A DNA stretch of 64,000 bases from Scortum barcoo (lineage: Eukaryota > Chordata > Actinopteri > Centrarchiformes > Terapontidae). Of the stretch, positions 1 through 11,654 are shown one piece after another (within the stretch, counting starts at the first letter, position 1; each line of letters opens with the position of its first letter). Location: the NCBI GenBank assembly GCA_023238725.1, contig CM041550.1:25133586-25197585 (forward strand), given 5' to 3'. A program made the translations under genes and the position numbers. The notes under the pieces were generated by a model. The model was not told the origin of the DNA. It did not search any database and saw only the letters and a program-made list of their open reading frames with translations.

Positions 1-1179
1 AGAAGGTGAGACAGTGGCTGTCGTCCTTATGCACCTCCTGTAACATACAGGGCACAGGTAAAAGTGGTTCATTTTCCCTGAAGAATCCCATGTTCACAGG
101 TAGTTTAGTTAAAATCAGTAGTTTTCAGGTGTGGGGTCGTCACATAACGGCAGAGAGGATTGAGGTATTTCCTGAAATCACTATGAGCTGGGTGCGTCTC
201 TCCTCTGCCCCCTCCGTCATGTCCTCCCTCACGCCATGTCAGGTTAAGACTGAGACTGAGACTGACAGGTGTCAGTGACATTTGTGACATTTGTTCATGC
301 TTTGCCATGACAAAGGTCTAAAGGGATTTGCTGAGTTTTTGATGCTCAGAGCTACAGACAGTTTGTTTGGTCATAGTGTCCAAGTTCAGAGCCTACTCAT
401 AAATATTCATGTTTAAAAGGGGCTCTGTGTAACAACTTACATGTATTACATTTTTTTTTTTTTGCCAATGTGGGAACAGATTGTAACATAACAAAAAAAG
501 GGGACCTTTCTCAGCTTCCTCTGCTGACTATAATTGTCTGTTGGCTGATTTCTGTGTAAAGGACTCTAGATAGTTTTTTTCTCTTCTCCTACAGCACTAA
601 CAGTGTACAACACTAGTTAACGTTGAGCTCTGTGATACTATTTTATATTTATTCTGACTTTAGATGACATTATTTTAAATGGAGCAGCTGCAATGTTAGC
701 ATACCTCTGATCAATTCAAACTCCATTCACAAAAGGTATTTTGTTGTCTTACAGACAGACCTGCTGATGCTGCTGAGCCTCAGTGAAAGAAAGACAAACT
801 ATAACTTTATTGACAAACAAACTACCAACATGATGCCTGTCAGGCCACAGTCAGTCTTGTGTGTCACGTCACTGCTTTGGATGAAGCTGGTTCCTATGAG
901 ATAAACAGGATGACGACAGGATGTAGTTAAATAACGGCCACTGGTGTCACTGATAACAAGCATTTTCTGAATGTTACATATAGACCATTATAATCATCAA
1001 TATATAATATTTATATTTTATTTTGCAGCACTGGTGGTCATGAATTGAGAAAAGTGAGCTGGGTACCATGGATGGTCAGGAAAAATGAAGGTGAAGCTGA
1101 AATCCATTACATTTCATGTGCTAGCAGTACAGTGTCTAGTCCTCTGTTGTGAATGACTCTTTTTCAATTGTTTTTGTAG
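1..1179. other. Upstream region of the samd9-like gene; no gene seen
   Basis: The short open frames here have no recognisable content. The region probably holds the promoter, any untranslated first exon and the first intron of the samd9-like gene, because a good splice acceptor (pyrimidine tract then TTTTTGTAG) ends at 1179. I looked for an interferon-response element (GAAANNGAAA on either strand) and found no convincing match. The first exon and transcription start cannot be placed from sequence alone. Confidence 0.4.
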
Positions 1180-1244
1180 CTGTACTTATCTAGAGTCTGC
1201 TGATTTGCAAAGAACGAACCAGTGCTAGTATGGAAGAAATGAAG
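1180..1244 (+). CDS. samd9-like exon with start codon (5' UTR 1180-1229, coding 1230-1244)
   Basis: A polypyrimidine acceptor ends at 1179. The exon then runs to a donor (AAG|GTAAAT) after 1244. The ATG at 1230 opens five codons, MEEMK, and the exon ends in phase 0. It joins the acceptor at 1439 in phase 0, which restores the N-terminal part of the SAM domain missed by any start inside the large exon. The intron is 195 bp. A tiny coding exon before one giant exon is an inference from splice signals and domain completeness. Confidence 0.65.
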
Positions 1245-4200
1245 GTAAATAACAGTTATATTCCATCACACTGCCAACTACAATAAAAAAGATTTTAAAT
1301 TAGATTCAAACTCTCTTAAAGACAAGGTTATCAAACTTCTTACACCTTAAATACTAATATTTAAACAATGGTCAAGAATTAAGTGTGCAGCAATTTGAAC
1401 TGAAAATCAGGAAAAATAACAACACTGTTTTCATTTTAGAGTCAGGAGGATCTGTCGCCTCACATCGAGGATTGGAGTACACATCAAGTGAGAGAATGGA
1501 TTCTCAAATTGGGTGATGTGGATGAGCGATTTGCACAATTACTGTTTCAGCAGGACATCAGTGGGCGTAGTCTTTTACTTTTAGACTCAACAGACTTGAA
1601 AGAAATGGGTGTGACTTTTGGACCGGCAAAACTTATCATTTATGCCAGAGATGAGTTAATTAAATCAAAGAAAGAAGAACCAACAAGCCTTACAAATCTA
1701 CCTGGAAGACCATGCAAGCCTTATCCATTTTGTAGATATCATGATACATACAGATACAGGAAGAGCAGCATCCTTGATATTACAGAATCTGGTGCCTCAG
1801 ACTTTATTGAACCCTGCCATGAATATAAAGCTTTCATCAATACAACAGACGAGACAAAGATGACCAAGTTCACTGATGAAGTGATTCGCTTTGCAGCTGC
1901 CTGCATGAATAGCCGCACCAATGGTACCATACATTTTGGAATAGGGGACAAACCAGACTTTATCCATGGTCAAGTGTTGGGAGTGGTTGTTGGGGACAGA
2001 GAGTCTTATGCAAATGATCTGATGTCTGCCATTGATGGTTATTTTGAGTATAAACACAAACAGACCGCTCAAATGTGCATCAAACCTCCTCGATTTGTTG
2101 AGGTCCTCAATAACAATATGACATCATCTGATGAATGTGTGATAGAAGTGGACATAGTTCCAGAATCTAGAGTCTGTGAAGAAAATGTCTACCACACTTT
2201 CAACATGGACACAAAAAAAGCCAGGAAAAAAGCAAAAGGTAAAGAAACTGTCAAAGCTGACACAAAACCCTCAAAACAATTCTTTGTCCGAGATGGCGGC
2301 AGCAGCAGGGATCTCCTTGCAACAACTACATCAGCCAAACCTATGGAAGAGTACACAAAGTTTGTTGACAGTATGGCACAGCGATCCCAACTCAGAAAAC
2401 AAGCTGAGGAGAACCATCTCAGTGTGATTAAAAGCAGCACTCAAGGCTCTAGATTAAGTCATATGATAACGGGTGGAACCCTCTCTTTAGATAACTCACA
2501 CTTTGAGCGGTATGTGATAGTAACAAACAAATCACATTCCATCCAGTTTGAATCGCTAGGATTTCTTGTAGAACTCAACCCAACAGCCGTTTTGGATTTT
2601 GATCCAGAATCAGCAAGACATGGGTTACAGCGTCACTTTGAACTGCAGAGTACAGTAAATGTCCATTTGCCAGCACAGTATAAAATCACAGAAGGAGTGG
2701 AAGACATTGCAAACAAGTTGAAATTAACTCGTAACACCAGCTGGGTATTCTGCAATGGAGATATGGACAAAGAGACACCCTCAGACATAAACCAGTGGTT
2801 GATGGACAAGGGAGCCTCCATTCGAGATGTGATTTCTTTCTTGTGTCGGAAAGATGTGCTTCCAAACAAGAGATTCCTTGTCATTTTCTTACTTTTGTCC
2901 ACAGTGAGTGAGAAGATGGACCCTCTTGTTGAGACTTTCAGCACATTCTGGCAGGAACTCAAAGGCACGGATCAAATCCTTTGTTTATGTGACAGTGAAA
3001 AAGCATGTACTTCCTGGACAAACCTAATTGAGGCTCGGTGTGGAATCAGCATCTCTAGTAGATGCATATATAAGCTCAGTTTTTCAGAGGTCAATGGCAC
3101 TGTCCTTAGTCTTTTGTCAAAAAACCGCAGATCTAGCCGTTTCTTACCATGTGGTGGGGGAAGCAAAGTGCTTCTTGACAAGAAAGTGGAGCGGAGCCTG
3201 AGTACTTTGGAAGTCCTGTGCGTGAATCAATGTGAAGGAGGACATGACGACAGAATTGTCATAGAGGAGAACTTCTACAAAGGAGGCAAAGTGTCATGGT
3301 GGAATTTCTATTTCTCAGAGCAGCCTGGATCAACACCCTTTATCAAACGAGACAAGTTTGACTTCATCGTGAACACAATCATACCAGATTTGTGCTCCCT
3401 GAGAAAAGCCTGTGTGTTATTCAACCTCATGCATGTACCTGGATGTGGTGGGACAACTTTGGCTATGCATACTTTGTGGGCTCACCGGGACAAATTCCGT
3501 TGTGCTGTCCTTAGAGACAGCAACGCTGACTTTGCTGAAGCTGCTGAGCAAGTAGTCAAACTTTTAATGTTTGACCATGAGGAGAAATTACCACGGCTCC
3601 CTATTTTGCTGATGATCGATGACTTTGATGATAAGGAAAAAGTATTTAACTTGCAGCAGCTCATTGAAAAAGAATGTGCAAAGAAAGACACTCAGTCTAA
3701 GTGCGCACAGGTAATTATCCTGAACTGTATGAGGTCAGAGTCCTCTGAACAGAGTGGACAAACTGAAGACACAGTATTCATTGGCAATAATCTCTCTGAG
3801 AAGGAGCAGAAACTGTTTGAGGAAAAACTTGTGGAAATAGAGAAGACACACAAGAATGCTGAAACGTTCTATGCATTCATGATCATGAAGAAGAACTTTA
3901 AGCCCGAGTATATTGAGGGTGTGGCCCGCAACACCCTGAAGAGCTTCAACATGAATCAGAAACATGCACAGCTCCTGGCAGTTTTAGTTCTGCTGAGTGT
4001 GTACTGCAAGGGAGGCTCTCTGTCGGTCTCTCTGTGTGAGGAATTTCTTGGTCTTCAACCAAAACCAATTTGTGGAACCATCAAAGTCGAAGAAGGATTT
4101 GGGAAATTTTCCCCTTTAATTGTCAGGTGCTCAGTTGAGGGTAAGGTGGAATTCAAAGCTGTGAAAATGATTCATTCAAGTATTGCAAGACAGTGTTCGC

Positions 4201-5975
4201 AGGAACTTACAACAGCACACAAAGTGAGTAAAGCTGAAATAACTGACCTTCTGCTGACCACGAACACATTTTATGAAAGCACACAAGGCAAAGACAAACT
4301 CCTACAAGATGTTCATACCATTTTGGTGAAGAGACATCATTCAGTGGAAGAGGAATCTCAGTTCTCTCCACTAATTCAAGACATTTCAAGTGAAACCCCA
4401 GGTATGGAAGAGATGGTACTGCAGAATGCATCAAAAAGATTTGAGAAGGATGCTGTTGTGTCTCAGTTACTTGCCAGGTACTGTTACCTAAAAAAGAAGA
4501 AATTCTCAGAGGCTAAATTTTGGGCAGGGAGAGCAAGGGATCTTTCCAAAGACAACTCGTATATCGCAGATACATCAGCACAAGTCATCAAGCATGAGCT
4601 GAAGAATGCCATTGCAAACTATAAGGATGAGCCCATTCGACCTAATGAATTGGAGAGCTTTCTCACCATGGCTCAGTTAGCAATAAATGCATTCAAGGAA
4701 ACGCAGAGTCTTGCAAAGAAGGAGTCGCTTCAGCGATTGCAAATCAAGACAGACCATTGCCCTTTTAATACATCAGGGTGCCTGGGAGAAATTCAGGTTG
4801 GAGTTCTTGTCATTGATGTGCTGGCAAAGACCCCTATATTTTCCTCTGACAATGTCCGCCATGACATAATGAGTAAGGTTCTCTCTGGAGAACTTAAACT
4901 TGTGGATGTAGAGAGATATGATAAATGGCTCAACAAACACAAATCCTACTACTCTGTTCTCAGACAATTTGAGGAGGATGTACTTAACAACCTCAAATAT
5001 AGGATGAAGTTAAACATTGACTTCCTTGACAGTTTTTATGTGAATTTGGGCTCCAGATTTGGAATGAAAGACAGTCGAGAGCAAGTAGCCCAAAAAGAGC
5101 TTTTCAGATGTTTCAGAGAGTATGCAAAGGTTTTCTGCAAGACAGATTCTGCAGATCTTTTGAAGACTAACAAAGCCATGAGTACCATGCTGAAACTACA
5201 CCTGGCAAGACAGTACCTTGAGAAGCAGAAAGCTGATACCTACTGTGGGATTCTGAGTTATCTCTCAAGTGACACCTCACCTGAAATAATGGTGAAGATT
5301 GCCAAACAGTATGAGTTTGTTTGTGCACCTGAACGTAACCCGACTGTGAGGGACAGAATCAACTTCATCTACATCAATGTTGTGTTGAGTTGTATTAAAC
5401 TGGAATCAGTCATTCAACCATACCACAAACTGATTCATCTCCTTTGCCAAGTTCTGCGGGAGCCAACTCCATTTAGTGATAATTTGTCACTGCACTTCAT
5501 TGCAGTTGTGCTGTTGTGGCCACAGCAGTGGCCACACAGCAGCACTAGTCCAGAATGTAAAGGTCTAGGGCAGTACATCTCACAGATGAGGAACTCTTTT
5601 AAAAGAGAGATGAAGGAAGTTTACAATGGCAAGAGGCCCATTAACCATTTCTTCCTTGGGAAGAAGCAGGGCTATGAACGACTGGTACACCTTGGGGAAA
5701 TCAAAAGCTGCATTGTGGCTGGTCAGGAACAGTTTGCCTCTTTGTGGGAAAATGGCAAAATATGGAAAGAGAAGAAGCTGGAGGAGCTCCTTTGCAGGGT
5801 CACTGGAGAGGTGACACGTGATTGGCAGATACTGGCAGATACCTGTATCCCAGATCTGAAGGTTGAAGTCACTCCGATGTTTCGAAGTCAGCTTAGTGGG
5901 TGCACTCAAGGATCAAAAGTGTCATTCTTTATTGGTTTCTCAATGAAAGGCCCTGTTGCACTCGATATTTATTAA
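1230..5975 (+). CDS. samd9l: Sterile alpha motif domain-containing protein 9-like (SAMD9/SAMD9L family)
   Basis: Coding parts are 1230-1244 and 1440-5975, giving a predicted 1516 residues against roughly 1580 for human SAMD9/SAMD9L. In order the protein shows a SAM domain (about 14-80), an AlbA_2-type domain (about 125-250, with the family signature FAAACMNSRTNGTIHFGI), a SIR2-like region (about 360-620), the WWNFYFS segment, a P-loop NTPase (PGCGGTT near 671, Walker-B-like LLMIDDFDD near 725), a long helical repeat region, and a C-terminal domain ending in VSFFIGFSMKGP. The large exon is open throughout, so the gene looks intact. In mammals the family restricts poxviruses and represses translation; SAMD9 is reported to cleave tRNA-Phe through its AlbA_2 domain. 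Equivalent activity here is inference. SAMD9 and SAMD9L are mammalian duplicates, so the symbol denotes the family only. The 1488 GTG seen when the large exon is read alone is not the start; the frame is open back to the splice acceptor. Confidence 0.93.
1440..5975 (+). CDS. samd9l: samd9-like giant exon (residues 6-1516 and stop)
   Basis: The acceptor is TCATTTTAG ending at 1439. The exon starts with codons for SQEDLSPHIEDW, which begin the SAM domain, and stays open for 1511 codons to the TAA at 5973-5975. Encoding nearly the whole protein in a single exon is the known arrangement of this family. No frameshift or internal stop is present. Confidence 0.9.
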   Translation, partial: SQEDLSPHIEDWSTHQVREWILKLGDVDERFAQLLFQQDISGRSLLLLDSTDLKEMGVTFGPAKLIIYARDELIKSKKEEPTSLTNLPGRPCKPYPFCRYHDTYRYRKSSILDITESGASDFIEPCHEYKAFINTTDETKMTKFTDEVIRFAAACMNSRTNGTIHFGIGDKPDFIHGQVLGVVVGDRESYANDLMSAIDGYFEYKHKQTAQMCIKPPRFVEVLNNNMTSSDECVIEVDIVPESRVCEENVYHTFNMDTKKARKKAKGKETVKADTKPSKQFFVRDGGSSRDLLATTTSAKPMEEYTKFVDSMAQRSQLRKQAEENHLSVIKSSTQGSRLSHMITGGTLSLDNSHFERYVIVTNKSHSIQFESLGFLVELNPTAVLDFDPESARHGLQRHFELQSTVNVHLPAQYKITEGVEDIANKLKLTRNTSWVFCNGDMDKETPSDINQWLMDKGASIRDVISFLCRKDVLPNKRFLVIFLLLSTVSEKMDPLVETFSTFWQELKGTDQILCLCDSEKACTSWTNLIEARCGISISSRCIYKLSFSEVNGTVLSLLSKNRRSSRFLPCGGGSKVLLDKKVERSLSTLEVLCVNQCEGGHDDRIVIEENFYKGGKVSWWNFYFSEQPGSTPFIKRDKFDFIVNTIIPDLCSLRKACVLFNLMHVPGCGGTTLAMHTLWAHRDKFRCAVLRDSNADFAEAAEQVVKLLMFDHEEKLPRLPILLMIDDFDDKEKVFNLQQLIEKECAKKDTQSKCAQVIILNCMRSESSEQSGQTEDTVFIGNNLSEKEQKLFEEKLVEIEKTHKNAETFYAFMIMKKNFKPEYIEGVARNTLKSFNMNQKHAQLLAVLVLLSVYCKGGSLSVSLCEEFLGLQPKPICGTIKVEEGFGKFSPLIVRCSVEGKVEFKAVKMIHSSIARQCSQELTTAHKVSKAEITDLLLTTNTFYESTQGKDKLLQDVHTILVKRHHSVEEESQFSPLIQDISSETPGMEEMVLQNASKRFEKDAVVSQLLARYCYLKKKKFSEAKFWAGRARDLSKDNSYIADTSAQVIKHELKNAIANYKDEPIRPNELESFLTMAQLAINAFKETQSLAKKESLQRLQIKTDHCPFNTSGCLGEIQVGVLVIDVLAKTPIFSSDNVRHDIMSKVLSGELKLVDVERYDKWLNKHKSYYSVLRQFEEDVLNNLKYRMKLNIDFLDSFYVNLGSRFGMKDSREQVAQKELFRCFREYAKVFCKTDSADLLKTNKAMSTMLKLHLARQYLEKQKADTYCGILSYLSSDTSPEIMVKIAKQYEFVCAPERNPTVRDRINFIYINVVLSCIKLESVIQPYHKLIHLLCQVLREPTPFSDNLSLHFIAVVLLWPQQWPHSSTSPECKGLGQYISQMRNSFKREMKEVYNGKRPINHFFLGKKQGYERLVHLGEIKSCIVAGQEQFASLWENGKIWKEKKLEELLCRVTGEVTRDWQILADTCIPDLKVEVTPMFRSQLSGCTQGSKVSFFIGFSMKGPVALDIY

Positions 5976-6168
5976 CCCACTTAAGCTGTGTGTTATAGCA
6001 AACCCTTACCCTAATCATTGTGGATCCATCTGTTTTATACACTACGTATGAAAAAGATCTAAATGGATATAAAAAGTGAGTTACTTGAGTTGATTGCGAT
6101 GCTAAGTTCCATTTTTGTGTTTAGCAGTGACTCTGCACATTATATTCCTGGTACCAAAAATGTCTTAT

Positions 6169-6174
6169 AATAAA
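6169..6174 (+). terminator. Poly(A) signal AATAAA, first candidate
   Basis: An exact AATAAA lies 194 bp after the samd9-like stop codon. Confidence 0.5.
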
Positions 6175-6467
6175 ATGTGTACTGTAGCTCACAGGTAATT
6201 GTAAATAGATTTTTTGAATGAGGATTTGATGATGAAAATTGAAATGATGTTTTTCTTTCCATAATGAAATTATCTGACATTTGAGAGGGAACTCAACTTT
6301 AAACTATTATCATGTTCTACATTAACTTAATACATGTCTTATATCGCAAGTTATTCATCCTGAAATAATGAAATAATCTGCATACATCTTTTTATTCTGC
6401 ATGTTCCATCATTGATACAAGAAATTTGCTTCAATTAGCCTTTTAACAATGTTTTTGTTTTACTTAC

Positions 6468-6473
6468 AATAAA
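6468..6473 (+). terminator. Poly(A) signal AATAAA, second candidate
   Basis: An exact AATAAA followed by the GT-rich stretch AATGTGT, the composition expected of a downstream element. Confidence 0.45.
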
Positions 6474-6687
6474 AATGTGTCCCTTGTATTTAACTGCAAG
6501 ATTTATTTTAAATATTGACATATTGATTTGTGTTTATTCATAAACTGATCTGATGTTTGAAATACAATGATTTTTACCTTTGTCCTTTGTGCTACATTAC
6601 TTTTGTGATTCTTGTTAGGAATTTTTATTTTTTATTTTTTTGCATTTCATGAAAAACAATGAACATTGAGTTTTGCAATAACTCTCT

Positions 6688-6693
6688 AATAAA
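6688..6693 (+). terminator. Poly(A) signal AATAAA, third candidate
   Basis: An exact AATAAA in AT-rich DNA about 710 bp after the stop. It is a possible distal 3' end. Confidence 0.35.
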
Positions 6694-6700
6694 TATGTAC

Positions 6701-7150
6701 TGTAACATTACCATGTGAGAATTTATTTACCATTCGCACAAGCTGTTACTATAAAGTTCATCACATCAGTGTTTACATGCCACAGTCACCAGTGTTGTTA
6801 CAAAAACAACATAAAGATGCCCACATTAAATATACAGCTGTTTTTGACTGTAACTGTAAGTTTATTGTGCCAAGTTACACTGGCAAGTACATAATGTTTT
6901 TTACCTGTATCACACATGGGAGGGCGCCACAAGCCCAGAAATGATAAAACCTCAGACCCTTTTCCACAGTGTCTGCCTAGTGATAAAGTGATAAAGTGAT
7001 AAACTGATGTAGAAGTGCAACACAGGTCTTAAAGCAATATTAAGAAGGCCATCTTTTGGGCGACAAAGGTCAATATGTTGATATGTGTGCTTTGCCTATG
7101 GTATAATGATGTGAAAGGGAGCTTTAAATGGCAAACGTAGATGTAGATTC
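6701..7150. other. Intergenic DNA, nothing recognised
   Basis: AT-rich sequence with no open frame of interest. A short run of GTGATAAA units near 6980-7000 is the only visible local repeat. Confidence 0.5.
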
Positions 7151-7154
7151 AGGA

Positions 7155-7460
7155 CAAGACCGGGGTGCGGCACGCAGCAGTGCAGCGGCTTCTCGTGCTC
7201 CCAGGGGTCAAGCCCCCTTTAGTACTTTTCTTCTGGTTGGTCCTGGTCTGGTTGGTCACTAGCTTAAATTAGCTTATTCTTGTTTTATTTTGTACTATTC
7301 TACTTTTTTTATACTTATTCTACTTTTTATACTTATTCTACTTATTCTACTTGCTCTTTACGTATTGGGCTTGCACCGGGACCAGGGTAACTAGCTAATC
7401 TCGTTCCATCCCATGTTTAACGTGTTGAAATGACAATAAAGAATCCTTGAATCCTTGAAT
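7155..7460 (+). mobile_element. 3' end of a non-LTR retroelement
   Basis: The segment contains repeated TTATTCTACTT units, the stretch TTGCACCGGGACCAG, and then AATGACAATAAAGAATCC ending in a tandem repeat of GAATCCTT. A transcript-like 3' end with AATAAA and a short tandem tail is the usual terminus of 5'-truncated fish LINE copies. No reverse-transcriptase frame remains and the clade is not assigned. Confidence 0.6.
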
Positions 7461-10400
7461 ACATGTTGGTTAACCTGAATATGAATGAAGGATAACACCC
7501 TGAAATGCATACAAGTATACTGAATCATTATTTTCTGTTACTGTTCACTGTTACGCATGTTGTGATTGGTTTTGGTCAGTGAGAAATTAATAAGTTGAAT
7601 TTAGATGAACAGTGTTTAGTTATGTGTCACTGCGATTCACTGCCACTCACACAAAAGTGAAACTTGCAGGTGTGGCATAGAGAGTCTGTCAGAGAACAGA
7701 CCTACTTCCTTTAACTTTTCTGGACTCACGATGGGCAGTCTTAAAAAAGATCAAAATTAATGTGGGAGAACCAACAACTTATTGCACACATGGTGGTACC
7801 TGTCAGGTCCTGTAGCAGACTTTGAATGGATAGAGTCCCCCTGCTTAACCACAGCATACTGAGTTGTAATATTCCAGGTTAGTATTTATAAGCTACAGTC
7901 AGTTGCTCAATGAAAACTCCTATCTTTTTTATTGTCAACAAAACAACCAGCAACAACAAGAATCAATGAACTAAAAGGATCAGCTAAAACATTCAAAGTC
8001 ATATCTTATCCATCTGTGCCACAGAACTCCACTTTTGTTAAAAATGATTAAATACACATCAGTGAGCACCATTTCCTACAGTTTGAGTAATGTTTGTTAG
8101 AAACTATAGTTTCCATATGCTCCCAACTTTAGGAACAAATGAGCTTAGAGGTGAGTATGACATACAAGCCACAAGTTGGAAACTGCAGAGAGAGGGAGTC
8201 ACTCATTGTTGGTTTTGGCTATTTCATGGTATTTGTTAACAATAACAAAAATGGTCACACAGTCATAATTATTTATACTGTAGCTTTTTAATAACTTTTC
8301 TTGTCAAGGTATTAATCATGAAGTGACACTGTTCCAGTTGGTAGTTAGCTTCATATTAAACATGCTACATGAAATATGTGTGTCAATATTTTCCATCTTT
8401 AAGTCAATAAATTGAAAACTAGACAGCACTATCTGCCCCTTGTTCATATGGTGAATGTACTTTCAGACATGTATTTGAGTATAACCCTAAGCCTGTTAGC
8501 CTTTCATTTGTCACACTTGTACACGTACGCTGTAAAAAAAATGTGGCCTGTGTGTGTTTCTGACGGATTTTGACACACTACTTCCTCCCCTGTAGAGAGC
8601 GTATGAGAGCTGTGTAACACCAATCTCAGCTCACAGTCAAGTCTGACTAAGCCCTTTGTTGCGGAAAAGAAATAAAAATCCTCTTCTCTCTCGTTCCTTG
8701 GCAGCCTGTTGACGTTTTTATTTTTGACAAACTGAAAAGCATGTGTGTTCCTTCAATGGTCAGTGGGGATGAAAATGATCCTGATCATCTTGCGCCATTC
8801 TGCCATAAAGTGCAGCTGTCCACTCTACATTAACACATCTGTGAAAAGCTGAGCTGGCTGAAAATTGCAAGAAAAACTCTTGGTCAGCTATGCAGAAATT
8901 TGGCCATAAATGTTCCCACTGTATAATGCATCCCATTCATGATACATTATTACTGTGATTGCGAACTGGATTTAGAGGAATGGAATAAACATTTCTATGA
9001 CCCATTGGTATAAATGAATTTTAGAAAAACAGACAGCATACTCAGATTGCACTGTCACACCTGCTTTTATGAATAATGTCACGTTTATTGATCTAAGTCA
9101 TTGTAGAGATTTGAATACATGTATATGGATCTGTAGGACAGTTTCCCACAACTCACAGAGCTGCAGCTCTCAATGAGCCTAAAATACACGACCCTGTTGA
9201 CCTTTCCTCCCAAAAGTCCACTACCACCCAACCCAACCTCTCAACTCTGTCTGCTAGCTTTGAATTATAACCTTAGCACACTGGTGGGAGCACAATGTGA
9301 CGATTGTGATTGTATTTTAATTCTGATGGCAAAGTGAAAAAAGATAGCTTCCTCTGAGAATGGGCTAGATTTATGGGCCTTGTCCTGGCTGCCGGCCCCA
9401 CATCCTCTCTGATCTGCTTTTACTCCAACGACCCCTCGACCCTTGGGGGTCATTAGAGAGCCCCGAATGGTCCGGCTGGCCGCCAGCCCATCTCACACTG
9501 CTTGTTTTCCAATCAAATCACTATATTTAACGGGGACACGAGCCCAGGGCCAAGTCCAAACAGACATCTGTTTGAAATTGTTCCTCGCAATTATTACACA
9601 TAGAAGTTCTCCCTCTGCACCCCCGTCCACACTCCTCGCCCCACTTTGGTCTTTTGTTTGTTGTTGTTTGTTTTCAGCAAAACCTCCCCTTCTGCATTGT
9701 TAATGGACAGAAATGAGAGGGGGATGAGGGGGGTTTAGGGGTTGGGGTGGCGAGGCTTTGGCTCCTGGAACCACTGTCACAGAGATACGCAGCCAGAGGA
9801 GAATAGAAAAACCAGCAAGGGCTTTTTGATTCAGCACAAAGCAGGTTTTTCACTCTGAACACAGGGAACAGCTTTTACACTCAGAGGCCCTGTACTGCTG
9901 CCAGCTCACATGACGTCTCCATCAAGATGTCAGTCAGTGGCTTTCATATCCTGGTGCCAGCAGGGATTTATAAACGGCTAAACTGATAGTGAAAAATGCA
10001 CTTATTCTTTACCAAAAACTCAAACAGATCTAAGCAATAACCAAAATAATAAGATAAATAAGAAGAAGAAAGCGAGATCAAATACCAAGTGTATTTTAGG
10101 TTAGTCACTAGAGTAATTCAAGATGTCTGCACTGTACGTAATCAGTTGAACTGCTCCTGGTTAGATATTATGTGTATAATACTCATGACATTCTTGTACT
10201 CTCAATGGACTATCATCCTCATGAAGCCCCTGTTCATTTTACCCCCTGTATAACTAATTTAGGGGCAAAAACACCTCCTCCTTTGAGACTTTGTTCAAAC
10301 AGTGGACTTAGAGGAAAGGGGTCAGATAAAGAACACCAATGAGACCACATTTAGTGTTTAAAAATACTAAGAATCTACAGCCAGCTCTTTAACTTTAATA

Positions 10401-11650
10401 ATATTAAAAGCTTTTTTCTAGCTGGCAAGATGTGAAAAAAGACACCTATGTGCCCACATAAATAGCAAAAAAAGAGTTTGTGAGGTCAGGGTGGGAAAAT
10501 GTTTTCATCAAAATGTTGTACTTTAAAAATCAATCTTTCACTCCTGTTTTCCCAACCATTGAATAGAACAGACCATCGTGGTTTTGACATGGCTGTCTGA
10601 TACAGAAGTTGTTAGTGTTTCCTAACTTTAAGTACAACAGTCAAGTGGCCAATGTGGCAATAAACATACATTATATAATGTATGCTACATACATGGCTTA
10701 CTCTTTAATAGCTATATTACTTTGTTTGTACATCAAAGGTGTGTGTGAGACTATGATTACAACAGATTGTTGTGATTTTGTTTAGTCCACATTGGAGACA
10801 AGAGTCTATAGGGTGAGGAGGAGTCTCCATGACCAAAATTGCCTACTGGGACTGTAATTGTCACCCAGTATAATGGCTGGTTTCCTCGATATGTCTTGAT
10901 TATGCATGAGTGCAGGTTGATTGTGGTGGATTTACCATGAGCAGAAAACTGAATACTTTTACATTAGTGATCCATACTTAGATCACAGCTCTCTAATGCA
11001 CATTCAAGCCTGTCAAGGGTAATGGTTGGCTCAGGATAGCTGGGCAGGGATATGATGGATATTTGAGAATTTAGCAGGAGTATCCTGTTGTCAGTCAAAA
11101 TGATGCTCTTAGTCACCCCCACCCATGTAGCCAGAGATTAGATGTGTGATAATGCATTGTCACCTAAAATGGGACGTTTTGACACTTTGGAGTGCTAAAA
11201 GCAGGGATATCAGTGAGGACTTTAGCACTGTACCTGAGTTACACTAAAAGCTAAGTAGTGAGTGGTTTTTCCTTAGTCATTTAGTAAGGATGGAACTAAG
11301 AAAAAAATACATGTATGATATGCATCTGTGGATAATTAGATGTTAGATTTTCTCATTTGATTTAATGAGTGTGTATTCTGACAGTGTTTGCATTAGGTGC
11401 ATAACTATACATATTAGCTGCACATGATACCACTGGTTGTGCAGGCGGTGGACAAAATAATGTTAATATGAGGATTAACACCAGAAAGGTGTCTAATTAT
11501 TATATTTTAGATGGCATTAAAATAAATGAGGAGATTCTGGAAATTTAGTTAACTTGAGCAATAAATTACAGTCTGCTCATACATGAATGTTGTCAATTTT
11601 ATTTTGTGGCTCTGTGTAAAATATTTTGGATGAAAAGCATCATGTCACAG
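7461..11650. other. Intergenic DNA, no gene seen
   Basis: The open frames at 9265-9862 are short, unconserved in appearance and lie opposite one another. The segment 8530-8730 looks like a worn LTR (see findings). A 20-bp perfect palindrome centred on TATATA lies at 10665-10684. The rest is ordinary AT-rich intergenic sequence. Confidence 0.4.
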
Positions 11651-11654
11651 TAAA

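Larger units (their letters stand above)
5976..6700 (+). other. Probable 3' UTR of the samd9-like gene
   Basis: This is AT-rich sequence with no coding content, directly after the stop codon. It carries three AATAAA signals, at 6169, 6468 and 6688, so alternative 3' ends are possible. The exact end needs transcript data. Confidence 0.6.

Noticed and set aside
560..600. Interferon-response element upstream of the samd9-like gene
   Set aside because: The purine-rich stretch on the - strand lacks the required GAAANNGAAA spacing.
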